A stretch of DNA of 64,000 nt from Actinoplanes solisilvae (lineage in GTDB: Bacteria; Actinomycetota; Actinomycetes; Mycobacteriales; Micromonosporaceae). The stretch spans positions 46,268 through 110,267 of the forward strand of contig NZ_RJAC01000024.1 in assembly GCF_003999975.1 (NCBI RefSeq). Direction: 5' to 3'. Numbering within the stretch: the first letter of the stretch is position 1; each line of letters starts with the position of its first letter. Below, piece after piece: positions 52,757 through 61,417 of the stretch. The notes under the pieces were generated by a model, which was given only the letters and a program-made list of their open reading frames with translations, was not told the DNA's origin and did not search any database. The position numbers and the translations under genes are program-made.

Positions 52757-54115
52757 GTGTTTCGTGTCCTGCCTATCGACACACCCACGCTCGGCGACCG
52801 CAGTTACGTCGTCCACGACGGCACCCACGCGTTCGTCGTCGACCCGCAGCGTGACATCGACCGTGTCCTCGACCTGGCTGCCGCCGAGGGTGTGACGATC
52901 ACGCACGTCTTCGAGACGCACATCCACAACGACTACGTCACCGGCGGCTACGCCCTCGCGCGGGCCACCGGCGCCGCCTATCACGTCAACGCCGACGACC
53001 CGGTCACCTTCGACCGGGTCGCGGTGCGCGACGGCGACGTCATCGCCGTCGGAGACTCCCTGCGGGTGCGCGTGCTGGCCACTCCCGGGCACACCTTCAC
53101 GCACCTGTCCTACGCCCTGGAGGCCGACGGACAACCGGCTGCCGTGTTCTCCGGCGGTTCCCTGCTGTACGGCTCCGTCGGACGGCCCGACCTGCTCGGC
53201 CCCGCGCATACCCACGACCTGGTCCACCACCAGTACCACTCGGCCCACCGGCTCGCCGGCGAGTTACCCGAAACGGCGGGCGTCTACCCGACCCACGGGT
53301 TCGGCAGTTTCTGCTCCGCGACACAGTCCGAGGCTGCCGCCTCGACCATCGGAGCCGAGAAGCGGGCCAACCCGGTGCTGACCCAGGCCGAGGACGCCTT
53401 CGTCGAATCGCTGCTCGCCGGCCTCGATGCGTGGCCGGCCTACTACGCGCACATGGCCCCGGCCAACAACGCGGGTCCCGCCGCACCCGACCTGAGCACA
53501 CCGCAGCGCGCCGACGCCGACCAGATCCGCAAACGCCTCGCCGACGGCGAATGGGTCGTGGACCTGCGCAACCGGGTCGCGTTCGTCGCCGGACACGTCG
53601 CCGGCACCCTCAACTTCGGCTCCGATGGCAGCTACGCCACCTATCTCGGCTGGCTCATCCCCTGGGGAACGCCGCTCACCCTGCTCGCCGAGACCCCCGA
53701 GCAGATCGCCCAGGCCCAGCGCGAACTGGTCCGTATCGGTATCGACCACCCCGCCGCCCACGCCACCGGCGACCCCACCGACTGGGCCGGCGACCACGAC
53801 CTCGAGTCCTACCCGCGGGCCACGTTCGCCGACCTCGCCCAGGTGCGCCACCACCGCCCCGTCGTCATCCTCGACACCCGCCGCAATCTCGAGGCCGCCG
53901 AGGCCCGCATCGACGGCGCCGTGCACATCCCCCTGCACGACCTGCCCGCCCGGCTCGGCGAGATCCCCGACGGCGAGGTCTGGGTACACTGCGCCGCCGG
54001 CTACCGCGCCTCCATCGCCACCTCCCTGCTCGCCCGCGCCGGACGGCACGTCGTCGCCATCGACGACGACTTCGCCAACGCCGCGACGGCAGGGCTGGCC
54101 GTCCGCACCTCATGA
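52757..54115 (+). CDS. Persulfide dioxygenase fused to two rhodanese domains (CstB-like)
   Basis: A 452-aa protein. The N-terminal metallo-beta-lactamase fold (1-245) is ETHE1-like: H55-I-H57-N-D59-Y (Tyr replaces the last His of HxHxDH, suiting a mononuclear iron site), GHTFTHLSY and GSVGRPDLLG. Two rhodanese domains follow: one at about 260-345 without a catalytic Cys, and one at about 365-452 with Cys412 in VHCAAGYRAS. It should oxidise persulfides to sulfite and move sulfane sulfur to or from an acceptor. AAGGAG precedes the GTG at 52757. Its stop overlaps the TauE ATG by 4 bp. Confidence 0.92.
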   Translation: MFRVLPIDTPTLGDRSYVVHDGTHAFVVDPQRDIDRVLDLAAAEGVTITHVFETHIHNDYVTGGYALARATGAAYHVNADDPVTFDRVAVRDGDVIAVGDSLRVRVLATPGHTFTHLSYALEADGQPAAVFSGGSLLYGSVGRPDLLGPAHTHDLVHHQYHSAHRLAGELPETAGVYPTHGFGSFCSATQSEAAASTIGAEKRANPVLTQAEDAFVESLLAGLDAWPAYYAHMAPANNAGPAAPDLSTPQRADADQIRKRLADGEWVVDLRNRVAFVAGHVAGTLNFGSDGSYATYLGWLIPWGTPLTLLAETPEQIAQAQRELVRIGIDHPAAHATGDPTDWAGDHDLESYPRATFADLAQVRHHRPVVILDTRRNLEAAEARIDGAVHIPLHDLPARLGEIPDGEVWVHCAAGYRASIATSLLARAGRHVVAIDDDFANAATAGLAVRTS

Positions 54116-55023
54116 CCATGGCTCTCATCGTCACCGTGATCCTCGCCGCCGGCATCGGCGTCACCCTGGGGCTGCTCGGCGGCGGCGGATCCATCCTCGC
54201 CGTCCCCCTGCTGGTCTACGTCGCCGACCTGCCCGCCAAGGAAGCCATCGCCACGTCACTGCTGGTCGTCGGCGCTACCAGCGCCATCGGTGTCATCCCC
54301 CACGCACGCCGCGGCCGGGTCCGGTGGCGTACCGGCCTGATCTTCGGTTTCGCCGGGATGACCGGCGCGTACGCCGGAGGGCGCGTCGCCGTGTACATCT
54401 CAGGCGCGGTGCTACTCACCGCCTTCGCGCTGATGATGCTCGCCACCGCCATCGCCATGATCCGCGGCCGGCGCTCCCGGCCCGATCGGCCCGTGCCGCA
54501 CGAACTGCCAGTGCTGCGAGTGATCGTCGACGGCGTTGTGGTCGGACTCGTCACCGGCTTGGTCGGTGCGGGCGGCGGCTTCCTCGTCGTACCCGCCCTC
54601 GCCCTGATCGGCGGTCTGCCCATGCCCGTCGCCGTCGGGACCTCACTGCTGGTCATCGCCATGAAGTCGTTCGCCGGGCTCGGCGGATACCTGGCTGACG
54701 TCCACATCAACTGGGAGCTCGCGGCCGCCGTCACCGTCGCCGCCATCGTCGGCAGCCTGCTCGGCGGCAAACTCGCCGGCCGCGTCCACGAGGACCTGCT
54801 GCGCAAAGCGTTCGGTTGGTTCGTCCTCGGCATGGGCGTCTTCGTCCTCGCCCAGCAACTGCCGGCCAGGCTGTGGAGCTCGCCGCAGCTGTGGACGGTG
54901 ATCAGCGTCCTGGCCGCCGCGACCGTCGGCATCGCCCTTGTCGTGCGGCGGCGCAGGCACCATGCACCCGCGAACCAGCCACGGCACGATGGAGAACGGG
55001 TCAGCGGTAGTCACGGTCATTGA
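54112..55023 (+). CDS. TauE/SafE-family sulfite/anion exporter
   Basis: A 303-aa membrane protein with eight or nine helices and the internal repeat typical of TauE/SafE (GLLGGGGSILAVPLLVYV and GLVGAGGGFLVVPALALIGG). It follows the persulfide dioxygenase with a 4-bp overlap, so it probably exports the sulfite that enzyme makes, as in the cst operons of other bacteria. A His-rich end (HHAPANQPRHD, GSHGH) might bind metal. Confidence 0.88.
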   Translation: MTMALIVTVILAAGIGVTLGLLGGGGSILAVPLLVYVADLPAKEAIATSLLVVGATSAIGVIPHARRGRVRWRTGLIFGFAGMTGAYAGGRVAVYISGAVLLTAFALMMLATAIAMIRGRRSRPDRPVPHELPVLRVIVDGVVVGLVTGLVGAGGGFLVVPALALIGGLPMPVAVGTSLLVIAMKSFAGLGGYLADVHINWELAAAVTVAAIVGSLLGGKLAGRVHEDLLRKAFGWFVLGMGVFVLAQQLPARLWSSPQLWTVISVLAAATVGIALVVRRRRHHAPANQPRHDGERVSGSHGH

Positions 55024-55425
55024 GGCCGGCGCGATCCTCGCTGCCCTGAACGGTGACCAGCCTGCGGACGACCACCGACCCGAAGCCGGAGCCAGCCCTT
55101 CCCGGGCGTACTGCGTAAAGTCTGCCATCCTGTCGAGCGCTCCGGGCCGCGCGCAAAGCCTCCCGGACGACATCGGCAGACGATTCTTCGAAGGCCCCGC
55201 GCCGGCCAGCGATGGCACGGACCCCGGCCTCGGAACTCGAGCGGGCCTGTGCTCGGCTCCGATCTGCAGATTCCGAGCGTGGTTCGCCGACGTGGCGGAT
55301 CGCGAGTCCGTTGCGGCCGCGGTCGACGGACCGGCCTGCGTGCCGGGCGTCACTCCATGCACCCGGGGCTGCCCCGTGTCCCGCCGGTGTTTCTTGCGGC
55401 ACCGAGGCCGTCCACCCTGTGACAG
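55024..55425. other. Intergenic stretch without a recognisable gene
   Basis: A 402-bp gap between the convergent TauE and thioredoxin-like genes. Frames on both strands are open but Arg/Ser-rich and match nothing I know. No clear hairpin or repeat is visible. Confidence 0.5.
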
Positions 55426-55671
55426 TCACTGCTGGGTGTGCGCGGCGAGCAGATCCGCGAGTTGTCCGGCCTGCGGTACGCGGCCGGTCAGCAGCACCTG
55501 CTCATCGACGACCAGCGCGGGGGTGCTCATCACGCCGTAACCGGCGATCGCGGCGTAGTCGGTGACGTGTTCGACGGCTGCCTGCCAGCCGAGTTGTGCG
55601 AGCGCGGCGTGGGTGGCATGTTCCAGGGCGGCGCAGTTGGCGCAACCAGGGCCGAGGATCTTGATCAGCAT
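55426..55671 (-). CDS. Thioredoxin-fold small protein (redox-active disulfide protein 2)
   Basis: An 81-aa thioredoxin-like protein. The active site is GPGCANCAAL near residue 10; the cis-Pro loop is GVMSTPALVVD. This group commonly sits beside DUF318/ArsP permeases, as here, where it follows the permease by 21 bp on the same strand. It may supply reducing power or deliver a thiol-bound metalloid. GGAGG upstream supports the ATG. Confidence 0.87.
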   Translation of the reverse strand: MLIKILGPGCANCAALEHATHAALAQLGWQAAVEHVTDYAAIAGYGVMSTPALVVDEQVLLTGRVPQAGQLADLLAAHTQQ

Positions 55672-55692
55672 GGCGGTCCACCTCCGTGGTGG

Positions 55693-56766
55693 TTAGAGAA
55701 TGGCGTTGAACAGGTAGCCGGTGGCCAGGATCGCGGCGGCGACCACGGCGGTGAAGATGGCCAGCAGCGGGGGCTTGAGGACGCGGCGCAGCAGAATCAT
55801 CTCGGGCAGGCTCAGCGCGACGGTGCTCATCATGAACGCCAGGAGGGTCCCGGTGGCCAGGCCCTTGGCATGCAGGGCCTCGATCAGGGGCAGGATGCCG
55901 GCGGCGTTGGAGTACAGCGGCACCCCGATGGCGACGGCAACCAGCGGCGCGAACGGGTTGTCAGATCCGGCGTAGCGCACGAAGAACGCCTCGGGCACCC
56001 AGCCGTGGATGATCGCGCCGAGGGTGATTCCGGCGAGCAGGTACGGCCAGATCTTGCGCAGGATGATGGCGACCTCTTCGCGGCCCAGCCGCATCCGGTC
56101 GGTGAAGGACAGCGCGGTGCCGGGCGGCACGGGCTGGCCGCGCAGTGTGGTGGTGAAGACGAAGCCTTCCACGTAGCGTTCCAGTCGCATCCGGCCCAGC
56201 AGCCACCCTGCGCCGATCGCAATGAGCAGTCCGGACGTGACGTACAGCGCGGCGATCTTGAAGCCGAACAGGCCGTAAAGCAGGACCACGGCGACCTCGT
56301 TGACCAGCGGGCTGGCGATCAGGAACGACAGGGTCACCCCGAGCGGCACCCCGGCGGCGACGAACCCGATGAACGCCGGCACCGCCGAACACGAACAGAA
56401 CGGCGTCGCCACCCCCAGGCCGGCGGCCATCACGTTGCCGACGCCTTCCCGGCGCCCGCCGAGCAGTGCCCGGGTGCGTTCCAGAGTGATGTAGCTGCGC
56501 AGCACGGTGACCACGAAGATGATTCCGACCAGCAGCAGGATGATCTTCACGATGTCAGTGAGAAAGAAGTGCACCGCCGAGCCCCACCGGGTCGCCGCGG
56601 ACAGTCCACCCCAGTGATAAACGACCCGGTCCCACGTTGGCTCGTTGACCAGCAGCGCACCCGCCCACACCAGTGCGGCCAGGCCGAGCGCAACGACCCG
56701 GCGGACCCGTCCACGTGGGGTGGCCGGCGGTTGCACGCCAGGCGCGGCGCTGTCCCGGGCCGTCAT
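55693..56766 (-). CDS. DUF318 / ArsP-like permease
   Basis: A 357-aa permease with about eight helices. The signature GVATPFCSCSAVPAFIGFVAAGVP carries the Cys pair thought to handle thiol-reactive substrates; GVPLYSNAAGILPLIEAL is the matching second-half motif. ArsP relatives export trivalent organoarsenicals; others in the family have unknown substrates. Its ATG shares one base with the stop of the upstream ArsR gene, and the thioredoxin-like gene follows, giving a three-gene operon. Confidence 0.86.
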   Translation of the reverse strand: MTARDSAAPGVQPPATPRGRVRRVVALGLAALVWAGALLVNEPTWDRVVYHWGGLSAATRWGSAVHFFLTDIVKIILLLVGIIFVVTVLRSYITLERTRALLGGRREGVGNVMAAGLGVATPFCSCSAVPAFIGFVAAGVPLGVTLSFLIASPLVNEVAVVLLYGLFGFKIAALYVTSGLLIAIGAGWLLGRMRLERYVEGFVFTTTLRGQPVPPGTALSFTDRMRLGREEVAIILRKIWPYLLAGITLGAIIHGWVPEAFFVRYAGSDNPFAPLVAVAIGVPLYSNAAGILPLIEALHAKGLATGTLLAFMMSTVALSLPEMILLRRVLKPPLLAIFTAVVAAAILATGYLFNAIL

Positions 56767-57098
56767 CACACGCTTCCGGCAGCATGGCAGGACCCGCAGC
56801 CGGCATGGGCCACAGCCAGCGGCAGTGCCGCCCGCAGCCGGTCCGCGGCGTCGCTCGCCAAGCTGTAGTCGATCCAGCGGCCTCGCCGGGCGGCGGTCAC
56901 CAGGCCGGCTGCGCGCAGCACCTTGAGGTGATGCGACAGCGCCGGCGCGGTCACCCTCGCAATCGGCTGCAGCTCGCACACGCACAGCTCCCCTGCCGCC
57001 AGTGCCGACAGCAACCGCCAGCGCACAGGGTCCGCCGCCACGCAGAGCAGCGCACACCCCGAGAGGCTGGACAGTTCAACTGCGGTAGAAGTGTTCAC
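56766..57098 (-). CDS. arsR: ArsR-family metalloregulator, first gene of the permease operon
   Basis: A 110-aa ArsR repressor with winged helix ALSHHLKVLRAAGLVTAARRGRWIDYSLA and a metalloid-binding-type ELCVCEL at the alpha-3 helix. Further Cys are at the N-terminus (SGCALLC) and C-terminus (HAGCGSCHAAG), so the binding site may be extended. GTG at 57098 is the only suitable start. It is divergent from an SBF-family transporter, with the inverted repeat at 57127-57144 between. Confidence 0.85.
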   Translation of the reverse strand: MNTSTAVELSSLSGCALLCVAADPVRWRLLSALAAGELCVCELQPIARVTAPALSHHLKVLRAAGLVTAARRGRWIDYSLASDAADRLRAALPLAVAHAGCGSCHAAGSV

Positions 57099-57126
57099 GT
57101 CCCCATCGTCGGCGTGGACCCGCCGC

Positions 57127-57144
57127 ACGTTCAGGGCCGAACGT
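57127..57144. promoter_or_regulatory. Candidate ArsR operator between arsR and the SBF transporter
   Basis: Arms ACGTTC (57127-57132) and GAACGT (57139-57144) are perfect inverted repeats with a 6-nt spacer, centred in the 84-bp divergent gap. Confidence 0.5.
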
Positions 57145-57182
57145 CCCGACCCGAACAGGCTGCCACCCAGGTGGAGAATGTC

Positions 57183-58010
57183 GTGGTGATCCAGTGCCAT
57201 GGCCTTTTCGTCGGCGTGTTGCTGGTTGCCTCCATGACGGCGGTCGGCACGGCGGTGACCGTCACCGACTTCCGGGCCTTGGCGCGCCGGCGGCTGGTGC
57301 TCGGGGTCGCGGTGGTGGTGAACGTGCTCGTGGTGCCCGGCCTCGCGGTCGCTGCGTGTGCGGTAGCGGATGTGGCGGCGTCGGCCACTGTGGGGATCGT
57401 GCTGGCGGCAGCCGCGCCTGGCGGCGGGACGGGGGCGCTGCTCACCTTGCATGCTCGTGGTGATCTGGCCGTCAGCGCCGCTCTGCAGGCGGCGCTGGCA
57501 CCGCTGGGGTTGGCGAGCGTCCCGCTGTGGGCGCGGTTGTCCGGCCACGACGTCGTGCCATCCGGCTGGGCGGGCGCCGGGCTGGTCCTGGGTGCACTGG
57601 CCGGGCAGGTAGCGCCGCTGGCGGTGGGCATGTGGCTGCGATATCGCGACAGGAAGCGCGCGGACCGGGTGCATCGCGTCGCGCGGCGGGTCGCCGATGT
57701 GCTGCTGGTCGCCCTCGTCGTGTACTTCGCGGTGACGGCCGGTGGCCAGTTGCCGAGCTTGGGCTGGCAGCCGATCGTGGTGATCGCGTTCCTGGTGCTT
57801 GTCTGCCTGTCGGTCACCGCGATCCCGTTGGGCCGAACTCCGGAGCGGCGGGCGGTCGGTATGACGACCGCGGTGCGCAATCTGTCGCTGGCTTTGTTCT
57901 TCGCCACATCGGTCGGCGACACGGTCGTCGTTGCGCTGTTGGCCTACGGCTTGCTGATGTACGTGGTGTCCGTTCCGGTCGCGGTGCGGCTCGGACGGGC
58001 GTCGGTCTGA
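57183..58010 (+). CDS. Bile acid:sodium symporter (SBF)-family transporter
   Basis: A 275-aa membrane protein with nine or ten helices of the BASS/SBF superfamily, to which the arsenite exporter Acr3 also belongs: LAAAAPGGGTGALLTL and AVGMTTAVRNLSLALFFATS are the two discontinuous-helix motifs. The Cys-containing helix typical of Acr3 is not evident, so arsenite transport cannot be claimed. Divergence from an arsR gene suggests metalloid or oxyanion efflux. GTG at 57183 follows GGTGGAG; a second GTG is at 57186. Confidence 0.78.
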   Translation: MVIQCHGLFVGVLLVASMTAVGTAVTVTDFRALARRRLVLGVAVVVNVLVVPGLAVAACAVADVAASATVGIVLAAAAPGGGTGALLTLHARGDLAVSAALQAALAPLGLASVPLWARLSGHDVVPSGWAGAGLVLGALAGQVAPLAVGMWLRYRDRKRADRVHRVARRVADVLLVALVVYFAVTAGGQLPSLGWQPIVVIAFLVLVCLSVTAIPLGRTPERRAVGMTTAVRNLSLALFFATSVGDTVVVALLAYGLLMYVVSVPVAVRLGRASV

Positions 58011-58047
58011 CACTCGGACGAGGAAGGGCCGGCAGGGCAGGCGCAGC

Positions 58048-58071
58048 ACGCCGACCCCAAGAGGTCGGCGT
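58048..58071. terminator. Hairpin between SBF transporter and arsO-like gene
   Basis: Perfect 9-bp arms ACGCCGACC (58048-58056) and GGTCGGCGT (58063-58071) with a 6-nt loop, in the 77-bp convergent gap. It may terminate both genes. Confidence 0.65.
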
Positions 58072-58087
58072 CGTGGTTGGCCGGTTT

Positions 58088-59617
58088 TCAGCAGCACCTT
58101 CCGGCAGCCGAGGGGGTGAGGCTGATCAGCCCGGCGACGCTGGGCAGGGAGCCGGGTTCGTCGTCGAAGGCGGCGATCCGCAGGGCGACTTGCGGGTCCA
58201 GTCCGATCTGTGCCGCGGCTTCGCGTACGGCCTCGCCGGTGCCGGCCGCCGTGGGCAGCAGTGCGATGGTGGCGGCTGCGAGGGCGCTGGGCACGTCGGG
58301 GTCGAGGCCGAAGCGGGCGGCAATGTCGCGGGCGGCTTGGTCGGCGCCGAGTCCCGTGCCGCACACACCGGTTTCGGGTAGGTCGAGTTGGACGTCGTCG
58401 GCGTCGTCGAAGTCGCCGACCAGGGCGGCGGCGATCGAGCGGACCTGTTCGTAGCCGACGGTCATGAGGAACGTCGGGGCACGACCGTACGATTTCATTC
58501 CGACGGCGTAGTAGTTCGGTTCGGCGTGGGCGAGTTCGGCGTGGCCGTGTGGGGTGATGGCGCTGCGGGAGTTCTCGTTCGGGTCGATGAGCTCGGCGAG
58601 GGTGCGGGTGCAGCCCAGGATCGGGTCGAGGTCGAGGCGGAGTTCGCTGGTGACGCTGTGGTCGGGCCGGAAACCGGTGGCGGCCACGACTCGGTCGGCG
58701 GTGATCGTGCGCCCGTCGGTGGCGGTGAGCTGGATGCCGGTTTCGGTGCGGCTGACGGTGTGCACGCCGAAGCCTTCGAGCAGGGTGACGCGGCCGGTGT
58801 CGAGCAGGGTCCGCAGTCCGCTGCCCAGAGCACCGCGGTCGGCCAGTTGGTCGGTGTCGTCGTCGCCGCTCAACGCGCGTGCGGCGGTGCCGCGCAGGGC
58901 CCAGGTGATGCGGGTGCCGCTGGTGGTTTCGGCGAGGCGGGCGAGAGTGAGCAGGGTGTTGGCGGCGGAGTGCCCGGAGCCGACCACGATGGTGTGCCGG
59001 CCGGCGTGGGTGTCGTGGTCGGCGCCGAGTACGTCGGGCAGGGCGTGGTCGATGAGGTCGGCGAGTTCGTGTTCGCCGTGGGCGGGCAGGCCGTTGACGC
59101 CGAGCGGGTTGGGGGTGTTCCAGGTGCCGGAGGCGTCGATGACGGCGCTGGCGAACATCTCGGCCCCCTCGGCCAGGCGCAGCACGAAAGGCTGGTCGGC
59201 GCGCCCGTCGGTGCGGACCCGGTCGAGGCTGACCCGGCTGATCGCGGTCACCCGGGCGTTGCAGCGCAGGCTACCGGCGATAGCGGGCGTCTTGGCCAGA
59301 GGCTCCAGATAGCTCTCGATCAGTTGGGCGCCGGTCGGCACGGCGTCGTCGTCGGGCGCAGCCCAGCCGGCCGTGTCGAGCAGACGGCGTGCGGCGGCGT
59401 CGATGTTGTACCGCCAGGGGCTGAACAGCGACACGTGTGCCCAGGCGCGGACCGACGTGGCGACGGTGGTGCCCGCTTCGAGGATGAGGAACGGTAGCTC
59501 ACGTTCATACAGGTGCGCTGCGGCGGCCAGGCCGACGGGACCGGCGCCGATCACCACGACCGGGAGGTCCTCCAGTGCGGCCAGCGCCGAGGTCACTTCG
59601 GGACTTTCGCTGCTCAT
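58088..59617 (-). CDS. arsO: ArsO-like FAD-dependent oxidoreductase, copy 1
   Basis: A 509-aa flavoprotein with two dinucleotide folds: GAGPVGLAAAAHL near residue 24 (FAD) and VVGSGHSAANTLL in the middle (NADPH). The FSPWRYNID and ATGFRPDH segments fit the flavin-monooxygenase-like ArsO group found in actinobacterial arsenic clusters. The C-terminal 90 residues form an added helical region ending in a Cys pair (GRCC), possibly a thiol or metalloid site. It shares most of its length with the neighbour at 59898-61316. GGGAG lies upstream of the ATG. Its substrate is not established. Confidence 0.8.
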   Translation of the reverse strand: MSSESPEVTSALAALEDLPVVVIGAGPVGLAAAAHLYERELPFLILEAGTTVATSVRAWAHVSLFSPWRYNIDAAARRLLDTAGWAAPDDDAVPTGAQLIESYLEPLAKTPAIAGSLRCNARVTAISRVSLDRVRTDGRADQPFVLRLAEGAEMFASAVIDASGTWNTPNPLGVNGLPAHGEHELADLIDHALPDVLGADHDTHAGRHTIVVGSGHSAANTLLTLARLAETTSGTRITWALRGTAARALSGDDDTDQLADRGALGSGLRTLLDTGRVTLLEGFGVHTVSRTETGIQLTATDGRTITADRVVAATGFRPDHSVTSELRLDLDPILGCTRTLAELIDPNENSRSAITPHGHAELAHAEPNYYAVGMKSYGRAPTFLMTVGYEQVRSIAAALVGDFDDADDVQLDLPETGVCGTGLGADQAARDIAARFGLDPDVPSALAAATIALLPTAAGTGEAVREAAAQIGLDPQVALRIAAFDDEPGSLPSVAGLISLTPSAAGRCC

Positions 59618-59631
59618 GAAGGGCTTACTCC

Positions 59632-59653
59632 CTGAATTTCAGTGGTGTCTGAA
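59632..59653. promoter_or_regulatory. Candidate operator before arsO copy 1
   Basis: Three half-sites in a row: CTGAA-T-TTCAG (59632-59642) and TTCAG-N6-CTGAA (59638-59653), 15 bp before the start codon. Such interlocked repeats suit an ArsR-type dimer. Confidence 0.45.
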
Positions 59654-59664
59654 CGGTACAGCGG

Positions 59665-59780
59665 CTATCGACGCGCGTAGGCGCTCGTGACCCACAGCGT
59701 CATCGCAGCGAGTACGCACAGTGCCGTGGTGGTTGTCAGCACGCTGGTGTGGGTGCCGGCGATGGTGGCGTACCGACGGG
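59665..59780 (-). pseudogene. Membrane-protein C-terminal fragment
   Basis: The minus strand reads YATIAGTHTSVL then TALCVLAAMTLWVTSAYARR and a stop: one hydrophobic helix and a basic end, like the last helix of a transporter. Nothing upstream continues it. Possibly the tail of a lost efflux gene. Confidence 0.25.
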
Positions 59781-59840
59781 GGTCTGGGTGACCGCGAGCG
59801 CGGCGACGATCGCCTTCGCTCTCGGCCGGAGCCGAGTCCG

Positions 59841-59874
59841 CGGTGGCCGCCGATCCTCGGATCGGCGGCCACCG
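59841..59874 (-). terminator. Very strong terminator after arsO copy 2
   Basis: A 16-bp perfect stem: CGGTGGCCGCCGATCC (59841-59856), a 2-nt TC loop, and its exact complement (59859-59874). It starts 23 bp after the stop of the gene at 59898-61316 on the minus strand. Confidence 0.85.
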
Positions 59875-59897
59875 TCTCGGAAGAGGTCATACGTGCA

Positions 59898-61316
59898 TCA
59901 GCTGCAGCAGCCGCCGGTCTGCTCCTGGTTGCCGGATGGCACGGTGATCACCGTGAGCGGGGTGCGCAACAGACCGCCGGAGATGCCGGTCGCCAGCCCT
60001 CGCCCGACCGGCACCGCTTCGGCCGCGGACGGGGTGCCGCAGCAGCCTCCGCCGGCGTCGATGGTGTCGCTGTCGAGATCCTGGTTGCTGTTGCAGACAC
60101 CGGTCTCGGGCAGGTCGAGCTGCACGTCGCGGGCGGTGGTCCAGTCGCCGTCGATCGCGGCGACGACCGAGCGGGCCTGCTCGTAGCCGGTGGCGAGCAG
60201 GAACGTCGGGGCGCGGCCGTACGACTTGACGCCGATCGCGAAATAGCCGGGCTCGGGGTGGACAAGTTCGTCGGCGCCGTGCGGCGGAACGGTGCCGCAG
60301 GAGTGCTCGTTCGGGTCGATCAGCGGGGCCAGCGCCCGGGTCGAGCCCATGATCGGGTCGAGGTCCAGACGCAGCTCGGCGACGATGCCGTGGTCGGGCC
60401 GGAAACCGGTGGCCGACACGATCCGGTCGGCGGTGATCGTGCGGGTGCCGTCGGAGACCTCGACGCCGTCCGGGCCCGCGGTGACGGCCTGAACGCTGAA
60501 GCCGGTGTACAGGCTGATGGCGCCGGATTCGACGTGCCTGCGCAGCCGGCTGCCGAGCGCGCCGCGGGCGGGGAGCGCGTCGGCGGCTTCGCCGCCGTAG
60601 GTGCGGGCCGCAGATGCGGCGCGGACGGCCCAGGTGACCGTGGTGCCGGGTGCCCGTTCGGCGAGTTCGGCCAGCGACAGCAGCGTGTTGGCAGCCGAAT
60701 GCCCGGCACCGACCACCAGGACGCGGCGGCCGGCGAACCGGTCCCGGTCGCGGCCGAGCACGTCCGGTAGGGCACTGTCGACGTAGCCGGCGGCCTCGGT
60801 CTCGCCATGGGCGGCGATGCCGGACGCGCCGAGGACGTTCGGGGTCATCCAGGTCCCGGAGGCGTCGACGACAGCGCGGGCGAGCACGTCCTCGCCGTTG
60901 GCGAGGCGGATCAGGTACGGCGTGTCGGCGCGGCCGGCGCTGCGGAGACGGTCGAGGCCGAGCCGGGTGACGGCAACCACCGATGCGTCGTAGCGCACGT
61001 GCGGCTTGAGGGCGGGCAGGTCGGCCAGCGGCTGCAGGTAGTCGGCGGCAAGCTGAGCGCCGGTGGGCAGCTTACCGTCGTCCGGGCGCACCCAGCCGGC
61101 CTCGGTGAGCAGCCGGGCCGCGGCGGCGTCGATGTTGTACCGCCACGGCGAGAACAGCCGGACATGTCCCCACTGGCGGACCGCCGCGGCGGGCCCGTCG
61201 CCGGCCTCGAGAACGATGAAGGCGATACCGCGCTCAGCGAGGTGGGCTGCGGCGGCCAGGCCTACGGGTCCGCCGCCGATGACAGCAACGGGCATCTGGT
61301 CGAGCTGGGTGCTCAT
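59898..61316 (-). CDS. arsO: ArsO-like FAD-dependent oxidoreductase, copy 2
   Basis: A 472-aa paralogue of the product of 58088-59617, collinear through the FAD fold (GGGPVGLAAAAHL), FSPWRYNIDAAAARLL, the NADPH fold (VVGAGHSAANTLLSL) and ATGFRPDHGIVAELRLDLDPI. Its tail differs: short, with two Cys clusters (GGGCCG and the terminal GGCCS). In the arsenic cluster of Streptomyces plasmid pHZ227 arsO accompanies arsB, arsC and arsT, the company found here. GGGAGG before the ATG at 61316 sets the start. It is divergent from an arsR gene with TTCGA/TCGAA repeats between. Confidence 0.83.
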   Translation of the reverse strand: MSTQLDQMPVAVIGGGPVGLAAAAHLAERGIAFIVLEAGDGPAAAVRQWGHVRLFSPWRYNIDAAAARLLTEAGWVRPDDGKLPTGAQLAADYLQPLADLPALKPHVRYDASVVAVTRLGLDRLRSAGRADTPYLIRLANGEDVLARAVVDASGTWMTPNVLGASGIAAHGETEAAGYVDSALPDVLGRDRDRFAGRRVLVVGAGHSAANTLLSLAELAERAPGTTVTWAVRAASAARTYGGEAADALPARGALGSRLRRHVESGAISLYTGFSVQAVTAGPDGVEVSDGTRTITADRIVSATGFRPDHGIVAELRLDLDPIMGSTRALAPLIDPNEHSCGTVPPHGADELVHPEPGYFAIGVKSYGRAPTFLLATGYEQARSVVAAIDGDWTTARDVQLDLPETGVCNSNQDLDSDTIDAGGGCCGTPSAAEAVPVGRGLATGISGGLLRTPLTVITVPSGNQEQTGGCCS

Positions 61317-61342
61317 CGAGGTCCTCCCGAACATGAGTCGGA

Positions 61343-61408
61343 TTCGAGATCAGTCGAACTTGACGTTTATCGAAACCGAGACTTGCACGCGGATTCGACA
61401 TCTGTCAA
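61343..61408. promoter_or_regulatory. Candidate ArsR operator region between arsO copy 2 and arsR
   Basis: TTCGA (61343-61347) and TCGAA (61354-61358) form an inverted repeat with a 6-nt spacer; a second near-palindrome, TTCGACATCTGTCAA, is at 61394-61408. Both lie in the 101-bp divergent gap. Confidence 0.45.
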
Positions 61409-61417
61409 CCTCGAAGC

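Noticed and set aside
58088..61334. The two arsO copies as a recent DNA duplication or mobile repeat
   Set aside because: Proteins are similar, but the DNA and the tails have diverged and no repeat boundary is visible, so this is old gene duplication or separate acquisition.
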